A DNA stretch of 13,153 nucleotides from Bacteroidales bacterium (lineage in GTDB: Bacteria > Bacteroidota > Bacteroidia > Bacteroidales > UBA1715). The stretch covers positions 1 through 13,153 of the forward strand of contig JAISIO010000045.1 in NCBI GenBank assembly GCA_031262005.1. The letters run 5' to 3'. The notes beneath the pieces were generated by a model, which had not been told where the DNA came from, did not search any database, and worked only from the letters and a program-made list of their open reading frames with translations. Each line of letters opens with the position of its first letter. The stretch's first letter is position 1. This document shows positions 5,868-13,153 of the stretch, piece by piece. The translations under genes were made by a program, and so were the position numbers.

Positions 5868-8800
5868 ATGAAATCTATGCAAAAAATTCTTACCTATATT
5901 GCTCTATTACTGTTTCCGTTTGCATCACTTGCTCAAAAACATAGTAATCAATGGATTGATTATAGACAAACCTATATTAAAATGCACGTAACAGCTCAAG
6001 GCGTGTATAAAATCACGGGGGCTAATTTGCGCAATTTATTAGGAAGTGATTTTATTTCGCTTACAGCAGCGAATATGCAATTACTGCATGCCGGCAAACA
6101 AGTACCCGTATACGTAAATAAAGTGAATAAAGACGGACCTTTTGCCGACAGTGATTATATAGAATTTTATGCCAAAAGCGGCAATACCGGTTGGTTAGAC
6201 ACAGCAGTGTATTATAATTACAAACCATTGAACCACGATTACAGTTTGTATAACGATACTGCAGCATATTTCCTGACCTTTCCCACCATCACTCCGGGCG
6301 AACAATATAACTCGACAGAAAATACTGACTTTCTTAATTATACGCCACTCTCCTACTGTTTTTCCACAATTCGCAGGAATTTTAATGCATCTTACAATAT
6401 TACTGCACAATCATCCCACATTCACGACGGAGAAGGATGGGGCGACACATATTTCGATGAAAAAACCTCTCCGCCTCGACGATATACGCTGGCAACCGAG
6501 AATTTCTCCACCAATACAGGAGCACTATCAACTATACGATTTGGTATGGCAGGTGTTTCCGAAACTATCCACGATATTAGTGTAGGAATAAGTACTGCTT
6601 CTTCTCAGATTCGCTTTGATACCACATATCGTAATTTCAATGCGGTTCATAAAACAATACGTACAGATGCGGCACTATTAGCTTCCACACAATTTGAATT
6701 TCAAAGTTACCCGGGAGACGCTAAAGTTACCGATAAAAATAGCGTAGCATATATTGAAATTACCTACCCCCACTCCTATGATTTCAAAAATTTGAAAGAA
6801 TTTGCTTTTTCCATACCCAAACAAGCATCGAGCGATGCGTTTGTTTTACTCGAAGTTAGTAATTTCGACGGCGGCGATAAACCGGTACTGTACATTCCCG
6901 AAATAAAACAACGCATACCGTTTACCAAAAACGGAACAAAATATCAAGTTTTGGTGCCGAATGTGAATAAAGAGTTACAGTGTTATGCGCTTAATCAAGC
7001 AAATATAAAAGCAGTGGGTACTACCCGCTGGAAACTTGTGAGTTCTAAAAACACAAGCACTCGCGGCAAACTATTAGATTTTAACAACGATATAAATCAA
7101 GGCGACTATATAATTATAGCACATCAATCGCAGTGGGCAGAAGCACAGCAATACGCAGCTTTTCGCGATAGCTCTGGCAAAAAAACACTATTAATAGATG
7201 TGGCAGAACTCTACGACCAATTTGCCTACGGAATTAATAAACACCCGCAAGCAATTCATGAATTTATAGATTTTGCAACAAAACAATGGAAAATAAAACC
7301 CCAAAATGTACTTTTACTTGGAAAAGGTTATAAAATAACCGATTTCAGAAAAAACACCTCGCTTTATGCTCAAACGCTAATTCCGCCAATGGGTTATCCT
7401 GCATCAGACTTATTATTTACCATCACTAACCATAAAGTTGTATCGCCAAGTGAATACCGTGCATCGGTGAATATAGGGCGCATTGCATCGCAAAATTCAA
7501 CGGAACTTATCAATTATTTGAACAAAGTGCGCCTACACGAACAGCAAACACCCGATGTGTGGATGAAAACCGTGATGCACTTTGGCGGTGGGTCCAATAA
7601 AAATGAGCAAACACTGATACAAAGTTACTTACGTGAATTTGAAAACACTATCAGCGACACACTCTTTGGAGCCAACGTATCAACGTTTCTCAAATCATCG
7701 TCAAATGTGTTTGAGCACACAGAACCCGATATAATTCGCAAAAACATGAATGCCGGAACAAGTATACTCAATTTCTTCGGTCATGCATCGGGTTCGGGTT
7801 TCGACCAAAATATAGACGATCCCATTCTATTCGATAATATCGGAAAATATCCGTTGATTATAGCAAATTCCTGTTATTCGGGCGATATGTTTTCACCCAA
7901 CCCCTTGGGATTCAGCGAAAAATGGATTGTATCAACACCAGAGAAAGGAGCTATTGGTTTTATTGCCAATGTAACGGTGGGAATTCCTGCGTATTTGAGT
8001 ATGTTTACTACAAGCCTTTTACGGAATATAGCATACCGAAATTATGGTAAACCCATAGGCGAAAGTATGCGGCTTTCGGTAACGGAACTTTGTCAAAAAT
8101 GGAACGGTTTCGACGAACGCATTAACTCCATATTGAGTTTGAGTTATCACGGCGACCCTGCTGTTTTTATACACGGATTTGAATTGCCCGATTTTGAAAT
8201 ACCACAGGCAGGAATTACATTCAATCCACAAGTAGTGTCTACCGATATTCGCAATTTCACTGCCAATGTAACAATAGCAAACAACGGACGGCTCACTACC
8301 GATTCGTGTTTGGTGCGCATTAAAGCCTTTTCCGTAGAACGGAATAATCCGCTTATTTCACGCGATACCATAGTTTCGCGCTTATTTGCTCACAATACTA
8401 CTGAAATAACGTTCAACACACTTGATTTTACCGCCGGTAATTATACAATAGAAGCAACTGTACTGCCTATTTCACAAATTTCGCGCGATAGTGCAAATAA
8501 AATACCCGATAAATCGAAAATAGTGTACATCAAGCAGCCTGATGGCGACAGCATACCACACCTGCGTTTACCGGAATTGAACGGAACTAATAATACGGCA
8601 CGGGTCAATTTATTTATTACTGCACAAGACATTTTACCGGTGTTTCCACCTAATTTTTCTATTATTCCTTACGATACCGTTTCGTTGGTTGCTGTGGCTG
8701 TAGACCCTATGAATCCACCGAAAGAATTACACTTTGTCATTGATACGACAATTAACTTTAATAGTGATTTGCGTTATCCGCGAACCATTACCGACAATTC

Positions 8801-10982
8801 CGAATCGGTATTGATTTGGAAACCCAATATTACCTTGTTGGAAAATGTTACTTACTATTGGCGCATTTGGTCAGAAGATTCATCGGCGTGGCGCATTAAT
8901 TCATTCACCTATGAACCGCAGAAAACAGGTTGGGCACAGCAGAATAGAGGTCAGTTCGGCAGCAATACCCTGTCGAGTAACAATACGCTTTCCAATGTGA
9001 ACTACGATATAGAAACACAACAATATTCGTTTGCACAATCGAGCCATGTAGTAAGTACCTATTCCCGCAATATGGAAATTCCCCGACCTGCAGGAGGTCT
9101 TTACCCCGATTCGTATTATTACGACAATAGATTCATGCTCGATAATATGCAAATGCAAACAAGTGGTTTCCCGCTCGGCACACCAGCTTTTCATGTGGCG
9201 GTGTTCGATTCCGTAACATCGAATACGTGGAAATCCGACAGAGGAAAATACGGACAAAGTAATTTCGGCGTGTCAAACGGAGAAATACGCAATTTCTTTG
9301 CTTTTCCGTCGAATAATGCCACCTATCAGCAAAGCATGGCAAACTTTCTGAACGATACTATACCTATCGGTAATTTTATTCTTGTGTATTCGTTTGGAAA
9401 TGTAAAAACGGTAATTCCTGAATTGAAATCTGCTTTTAGCCGCTTGGGTGCCACAATTCCCGCAAACGACGAAAGCGAAAACTATTCCTACATATTTTTT
9501 GTTCAAAAAGGCAACACGAGTTCGGTGCAAGAAGCGAAAAGCACAACAGTTGATGAAATACTAACTCTCAGCACACATTTTGAAGCAAAACGAACGAAAG
9601 GAACCATTACCACACCGTTCATTGGTCCGGCAGATAGTATCCACGCAATTATGTGGGGCGACACATTGCTCAACAAAGGCGATGCAAGTGAGTTTGCGGT
9701 AATGGCGGTACTGCCCGACCAAAGTAATAATATTCAAGTAGATATTCCTTTCGGAAAAGACACACTGTATCGTGCCGACACGCTCATTAATGCAGAATTG
9801 ACACCATTTGTACAGTTGCAAAATAGTATACAAGACGAAATTGAAAGAACTCCGCCGAAATTGAACTTTTGGAAAGTATATTTCGACCCTGTGGGCGACC
9901 TTTCAATTAATGTAGACCGAAATTTTTATTTTCACACCAATAACATAGCACAAGGCGATACGCTCCGAAAAACAATAGGTGCGCAAAATATTTCGTACAC
10001 CCCCATGGACAGTGTGCTGGTGCATTTTGAAATACGTAACAGTGCACAAGAACTTATAGTTTCGGAATATCAACGCCTATCACCAGCGGGAATACAGCAA
10101 ACGGTGTTTGCGAACTTCAAACATTCCACCCAATTCATGCCAAGTGACGATTACACATTGCGTGTGGAATTTAATCCGGTAAATCCCGAAACAGGAGAGT
10201 ACGACCAATTGGAAAATACCCACTTCAACAATGTCATATACCGTCAATTTCACGTGTATGCAGATAAAACCAAACCTTCATTAGACGTTACTTTCGATAA
10301 TCGTCATGTATTGAATGGTGATTATGTTTCCACAGAACCACTCATTCGGATTACGCTTTTCGATGAGAATCAATTTTTTCCCTTGCGCGACACCTCGCTA
10401 TTTACCATAACTATTCGCAATACGTCAACCAATAGAGAGGAACGCTATTACTTTGCCGGCGATGCGCTCCAATTCTTTCCAGCCACAGGCAGTTCTAATT
10501 CATGCGTGGTACTTTTTACCCCCACACTTGCCGATGGCAGCTATGAATTAACGGTAACAGCTCGCGACGAAAATGGCAATACCAATACGGTTCCCGATGA
10601 AAATAATAAAATACAAGTAAGTCCGTACATAATACGATTTCAAGTAGCCGCCAAAGCACGCATTTCAACCTTATTTAATTTCCCCAATCCGGCACATAAT
10701 TATACCACATTCCGCGTGGTGCTCTCCGGACAAAAAGCACCCACCGATGCAAAAATTTCGATATACTCCCTGCAAGGAGCTTTGGTGCACGAAATTCCGT
10801 TACACAATTTGCACATAGGAACCAACGATATACCATTCTATTGGAATAGCAGCGTAAAAAATCTTGCACCGGGCGTGTATACGTATCGTTTAACTTTTCC
10901 CAACCAAGATGAATTTGGTGTTTTACCCAATACTTCAAAAAACTCTATTACGAGCGGCAAGCAAAAGTTGATTATACGGTAA
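5868..10982 (+). CDS. porU2: C25 (gingipain/PorU) family protein, putative T9SS sortase PorU2
   Basis: A 1704-residue secreted protein. It has a signal peptide (hydrophobic 7-21, likely cleavage SLA|Q after residue 22) and no lipobox Cys. Domains by eye: an N-terminal beta-rich region (23 to ~405) with the WIDYRQTYIKMHVTAQGVYKI opening typical of PorU-like proteins; a C25 peptidase-fold domain (~410-770) with the catalytic pair H639 in FFGHASGSG and C669 in ANSCYSGD; repeated Ig/CARDB-like beta domains (~775-1595); and a C-terminal T9SS sorting-type domain (~1599-1704) with NFPNPA, a KISIYSLQGALV strand, PGVYTYRL and a final KQKLIIR. PorU is the protease that removes sorting domains and attaches cargo at the surface; it is about 1100-1200 residues. 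The longer forms carrying their own sorting domain are generally called PorU2. A role as a secreted sortase-like protease is inferred. The start could instead be the Met at 5877, which gives a cleaner signal peptide. Confidence 0.85.
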   Translation: MKSMQKILTYIALLLFPFASLAQKHSNQWIDYRQTYIKMHVTAQGVYKITGANLRNLLGSDFISLTAANMQLLHAGKQVPVYVNKVNKDGPFADSDYIEFYAKSGNTGWLDTAVYYNYKPLNHDYSLYNDTAAYFLTFPTITPGEQYNSTENTDFLNYTPLSYCFSTIRRNFNASYNITAQSSHIHDGEGWGDTYFDEKTSPPRRYTLATENFSTNTGALSTIRFGMAGVSETIHDISVGISTASSQIRFDTTYRNFNAVHKTIRTDAALLASTQFEFQSYPGDAKVTDKNSVAYIEITYPHSYDFKNLKEFAFSIPKQASSDAFVLLEVSNFDGGDKPVLYIPEIKQRIPFTKNGTKYQVLVPNVNKELQCYALNQANIKAVGTTRWKLVSSKNTSTRGKLLDFNNDINQGDYIIIAHQSQWAEAQQYAAFRDSSGKKTLLIDVAELYDQFAYGINKHPQAIHEFIDFATKQWKIKPQNVLLLGKGYKITDFRKNTSLYAQTLIPPMGYPASDLLFTITNHKVVSPSEYRASVNIGRIASQNSTELINYLNKVRLHEQQTPDVWMKTVMHFGGGSNKNEQTLIQSYLREFENTISDTLFGANVSTFLKSSSNVFEHTEPDIIRKNMNAGTSILNFFGHASGSGFDQNIDDPILFDNIGKYPLIIANSCYSGDMFSPNPLGFSEKWIVSTPEKGAIGFIANVTVGIPAYLSMFTTSLLRNIAYRNYGKPIGESMRLSVTELCQKWNGFDERINSILSLSYHGDPAVFIHGFELPDFEIPQAGITFNPQVVSTDIRNFTANVTIANNGRLTTDSCLVRIKAFSVERNNPLISRDTIVSRLFAHNTTEITFNTLDFTAGNYTIEATVLPISQISRDSANKIPDKSKIVYIKQPDGDSIPHLRLPELNGTNNTARVNLFITAQDILPVFPPNFSIIPYDTVSLVAVAVDPMNPPKELHFVIDTTINFNSDLRYPRTITDNSESVLIWKPNITLLENVTYYWRIWSEDSSAWRINSFTYEPQKTGWAQQNRGQFGSNTLSSNNTLSNVNYDIETQQYSFAQSSHVVSTYSRNMEIPRPAGGLYPDSYYYDNRFMLDNMQMQTSGFPLGTPAFHVAVFDSVTSNTWKSDRGKYGQSNFGVSNGEIRNFFAFPSNNATYQQSMANFLNDTIPIGNFILVYSFGNVKTVIPELKSAFSRLGATIPANDESENYSYIFFVQKGNTSSVQEAKSTTVDEILTLSTHFEAKRTKGTITTPFIGPADSIHAIMWGDTLLNKGDASEFAVMAVLPDQSNNIQVDIPFGKDTLYRADTLINAELTPFVQLQNSIQDEIERTPPKLNFWKVYFDPVGDLSINVDRNFYFHTNNIAQGDTLRKTIGAQNISYTPMDSVLVHFEIRNSAQELIVSEYQRLSPAGIQQTVFANFKHSTQFMPSDDYTLRVEFNPVNPETGEYDQLENTHFNNVIYRQFHVYADKTKPSLDVTFDNRHVLNGDYVSTEPLIRITLFDENQFFPLRDTSLFTITIRNTSTNREERYYFAGDALQFFPATGSSNSCVVLFTPTLADGSYELTVTARDENGNTNTVPDENNKIQVSPYIIRFQVAAKARISTLFNFPNPAHNYTTFRVVLSGQKAPTDAKISIYSLQGALVHEIPLHNLHIGTNDIPFYWNSSVKNLAPGVYTYRLTFPNQDEFGVLPNTSKNSITSGKQKLIIR

Positions 10983-10994
10983 GAAATATCTCCC

Positions 10995-11474
10995 ATGACG
11001 TTGCTACAATCCCTGCAAATGAGGCAAGCAAAAACGTGCGCCGAAGTGCAAGCAAAATTAAAACAGTTAAAGAACCGACCTCCAAAAAATCTTGATGCCG
11101 AAATTCATCGCCTGCACGACTTGTATTTCAAAAAAATAGATTGCTTGGATTGTGCCAATTGCTGTAAAACGCTCAGTCCCGGTGTGAAAGATGTAGATAT
11201 TAGCCGTTTAGCGCGACACTTAAAAATACGTCCTGTGCAACTCGTGGAGCAGTATTTTGAACTCGATAGCGATGGCGATTATGTGTTCCGCACGAGTCCT
11301 TGCCCGTTTTTATTGCCCGACAATTACTGTAGCGTGTACGAAGCTCGTCCCATAGCCTGCAGGGAATATCCGCACACCGATAGACGCAGGCAAGAACAAT
11401 TGCTTACGTTGAGTGCCAAAAACTGTAAAACCTGCCCTGTGGTATGTGCTATTTTTAGTGATTTAAAAGTATAA
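10995..11474 (+). CDS. YkgJ family cysteine cluster protein
   Basis: A 159-residue soluble protein with the CxxCxxCC signature at C50, C53, C56 and C57, then C103 in SPCPFL, C112, C122 in the ARPIACREYPH segment, and C144, C147 and C151 near the end. These fit the YkgJ (UPF0153) family, annotated as putative zinc- or iron-sulfur-binding proteins; the biochemical role is not known. Residues 1-45 form a charged helix ahead of the cluster. The gene starts 12 bases after the porU2 stop, so it is probably co-transcribed, although no functional link to secretion is apparent. Transcription likely ends at the hairpin at 11622-11659. Confidence 0.9.
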   Translation: MTLLQSLQMRQAKTCAEVQAKLKQLKNRPPKNLDAEIHRLHDLYFKKIDCLDCANCCKTLSPGVKDVDISRLARHLKIRPVQLVEQYFELDSDGDYVFRTSPCPFLLPDNYCSVYEARPIACREYPHTDRRRQEQLLTLSAKNCKTCPVVCAIFSDLKV

Positions 11475-11533
11475 CCCCACATTCTATTTTAACACACTGA
11501 TTATTAGCAATATAAAACATTGCATTACTATAG

Positions 11534-11593
11534 ATTGCTTCACTATCGTTCGCAATGACGCTTTTTTGTATGTCATTACGAGAAACGAAGTAA
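11534..11593. repeat. Degenerate inverted-repeat element (REP/MITE-like)
   Basis: ATTGCTTC..CGTTCGCAATGACG (11534-11560) and TGTCATTACGAGAAACGAAGTAA (11571-11593) are imperfect reverse complements separated by a short T-rich spacer. The words resemble the ATTGCTTCG...CGCAATGACG repeats scattered between genes in many bacterial genomes, Bacteroidota included. This copy looks decayed, carries no ORF, and sits between convergent genes. Confidence 0.65.
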
Positions 11594-11621
11594 CCGGAAC
11601 TTGATGAAGTTAATCAAAAAC

Positions 11622-11659
11622 AAAAAATCCTGCATATCGAAATAAGCAGGACTTTTTTT
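11622..11659. terminator. Bidirectional intrinsic terminator
   Basis: TCCTGC (11628-11633) and GCAGGA (11646-11651) form a 6 bp GC-containing stem with a 12-base loop. A run of six A (11622-11627) precedes it and seven T (11653-11659) follow, so both strands read stem then T-tract. Its place between convergent genes fits termination of the ykgJ transcript on the plus strand and of the lyase gene on the minus strand. Confidence 0.8.
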
Positions 11660-11679
11660 ATACCCATAGGATTAACCAC

Positions 11680-11702
11680 TAATCATTAATCACTATTCTC
11701 TA
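11680..11702 (+). repeat. Intergenic repeat shared with 2929-2951
   Basis: This 23-base string differs at one position from the folB-fkbM spacer copy. It lies 8 bases beyond the 3' end of the minus-strand lyase gene, so relative to its neighbour it is in the opposite setting from the first copy. Confidence 0.75.
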
Positions 11703-11710
11703 ATCACTAA

Positions 11711-13153
11711 CTACAAGCTATCGCCAAAATCCTCACGGAATTTTGCTACAAGTTTTTGAGGCCAGTCGCCTATAGCGGTGAGTTTACCCATAAAGAAACG
11801 AAGTACCGGCGGCTCATACACAAATTTCAAACCACCGATTAACTCACGGTTTTCATACAACCAGTGTAATCTATCAACTACGTATGTAATTTGCGAAAGC
11901 GTGAACACTCGACGAGGAACTGCCAAGCGCAAAAGTTCCATATCGGCGTATGTTTCGTTGCCATATTCATCACGCTGATTCGACATAGAACCACGCTCCA
12001 TACCACGCACACCCGAGATTAAGAAAAATGCAGCAGCAAGCGATCCTGCCGGATATTGCGTTTGCGGTATATGAGCACAAAATTCCATTGCATTCACATG
12101 CGCACCAAGCACTCCCGGAGGCGTAATCATAGGTATTCCGCGTTTTTTAGCTTCGTACACCAAATATTTTATAAATTCAGGGCTTTGACAAATCATAGTT
12201 TCGTCCAATGTTTCATACAAACCCACAGCCATAGCCTCCACTTCACGTACCGAAATACCTCCGTAAGTCAAAAATCCTTCAAAAAGAGGAATAAGCGGCT
12301 CAAGTTCACGATACACTTTCTCATTATTGGTACAAATACCACCACCACGCGAAGAACTTAATTTACGAGCTGAGAAATATACTATATCGGCAAGTCCTGT
12401 CATCACTTTAAGAATTTCGCCCATCGACGAATTTTTAAATTCTTCTTCGCGCTGTTTTACCAAATAAGCATTTTCGCCAAGTAACGAAGCATCGAGCACC
12501 AAACGAATACCATATTTATCGGCAATAGCACGCACATCACGTAAATTTTGAACCGAAAACGGCTGACCACCAATAAGATTGGTTGAAGCCTCCATACGAA
12601 TGTACGGAATATTCTCCGTACCATGACGTTCAATCACTTCTTCAAGTTTTTCAATATTAATGTTGCCTTTGAACGGGTGTGTTGAATCCATCACGTATGC
12701 TTCGTCATAAAGCAATTCGGCAATTGTGCCACCATATTCGGTAATGTGAGCAAGCGCCGTAGTAAAGTGATAGTTCATAGGCACTAACGAACCTTTGCGC
12801 ACGTAGGCTTTGCCAAGAATATTTTCGGCTGCACGCCCCTGATGTACAGGCAATAAATATTTTTTACCAAGCACATCTTCTACTGCTTTTTGCAAACGCA
12901 TAAAACTTTGAGAACCGGCATACGCATCGTCGGCACGCATCATTGCGGCCACTTGGTTGTCGCTCATGGCGTTGGTTCCGCTATCGGTAAGCATATCCAA
13001 AAATACATCGAGCGTATTGAGTTGAAACGTATTATAACCGCCTTCTTCGAGAGCCTGCAAGCGACGTTCAATAGGTACTAAATGAAGTTTTTGCACAACA
13101 CGTACTTTGTGCAACTCAATAGGCACATCGTGCCCACTGTAAAATTTTACTTT
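11711..13153 (-). CDS. Tryptophanase/tyrosine phenol-lyase family PLP-dependent lyase (5' end outside window)
   Basis: A fold-type I PLP enzyme that, in characterised relatives, splits tryptophan or tyrosine by beta-elimination to indole or phenol, pyruvate and ammonia. A GTG at 13124-13126 would give 471 residues, but the frame stays open upstream to the window edge (KVKFYSGHDVPIELHK), so the true start is probably just outside. Numbering from that GTG, with Citrobacter TPL in brackets: Y69 (Y71), R98 in HQGRAAEN (R100), F121 (F123), N183 (N185), D212 (D214), K255 forming the PLP imine (K257), R378 in MERG (R381), R406, and F444/F445 in LRFF are kept. Odd: the Arg of DxxR (R217) is L215, and KKD at the active-site lysine is RKL (254-256). 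R378 favours a TPL-like over a tryptophanase pocket, but the substrate is uncertain. The C-terminus is about 20 residues longer than in TPL. Confidence 0.9.
   Translation of the reverse strand, partial: KVKFYSGHDVPIELHKVRVVQKLHLVPIERRLQALEEGGYNTFQLNTLDVFLDMLTDSGTNAMSDNQVAAMMRADDAYAGSQSFMRLQKAVEDVLGKKYLLPVHQGRAAENILGKAYVRKGSLVPMNYHFTTALAHITEYGGTIAELLYDEAYVMDSTHPFKGNINIEKLEEVIERHGTENIPYIRMEASTNLIGGQPFSVQNLRDVRAIADKYGIRLVLDASLLGENAYLVKQREEEFKNSSMGEILKVMTGLADIVYFSARKLSSSRGGGICTNNEKVYRELEPLIPLFEGFLTYGGISVREVEAMAVGLYETLDETMICQSPEFIKYLVYEAKKRGIPMITPPGVLGAHVNAMEFCAHIPQTQYPAGSLAAAFFLISGVRGMERGSMSNQRDEYGNETYADMELLRLAVPRRVFTLSQITYVVDRLHWLYENRELIGGLKFVYEPPVLRFFMGKLTAIGDWPQKLVAKFREDFGDSL

Noticed and set aside
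11475..11710. A small gene or tRNA in the convergent intergenic region
   Set aside because: No tRNA-like cloverleaf or credible ORF is seen; the space is explained by the inverted-repeat element, the terminator and a low-complexity repeat.
12056..12361. 101-residue plus-strand ORF inside the lyase gene
   Set aside because: It is antisense to conserved lyase coding sequence, rich in His and Arg from reversed codons, with no recognisable motif.

Overview
The window looks like a chromosomal segment of an AT-rich member of the Bacteroidota. Supporting signs are a type IX secretion (T9SS) sortase-family protein with a C-terminal sorting-type domain, a Bacteroidota-style leuS, TAnnTTTG-like promoter boxes, almost no Shine-Dalgarno sequences, and an ORF6N protein of the kind common in this phylum. 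The genus cannot be read from the sequence.

Layout, plus strand: the 3' two fifths of leuS (1-1188); a 200-residue unidentified membrane protein (1235-1837); an ORF6N-domain DNA-binding protein with its own promoter-like upstream region (1989-2510); folB, dihydroneopterin aldolase (2558-2923); an FkbM-family SAM methyltransferase (2973-3710); an LTA-synthase-like membrane sulfatase-fold enzyme (3728-5749); a very large secreted C25/PorU2-like protein (5868-10982); and a small CxxCxxCC (YkgJ-type) cysteine-cluster protein (10995-11474). A convergent minus-strand gene fills the right end (11711 to the window edge). It is a PLP-dependent lyase of the tryptophanase/tyrosine phenol-lyase family and its first codons lie outside the window. 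Between the convergent genes are a degenerate inverted-repeat element and a strong bidirectional terminator.

The genes do not form one obvious pathway. leuS and folB are housekeeping. The FkbM methyltransferase and the LTA-synthase-like enzyme are 17 bases apart and could both act on cell-surface glycans or lipids. The PorU2-like protein belongs to the T9SS surface-attachment machinery. The ORF6N gene is an accessory gene with no other phage gene beside it.

The points most worth following are: (1) the tryptophanase/TPL-family enzyme keeps a TPL-like substrate pocket but has lost two residues that hold PLP in known members; (2) a 72-base dispersed repeat supplies the start codon and first dozen codons of two unrelated membrane-protein genes; (3) a 27-base nearly perfect palindrome lies inside the ORF6N coding sequence; (4) several gene junctions are filled with related low-complexity repeat families. 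No convincing wholly new multi-gene system was found.
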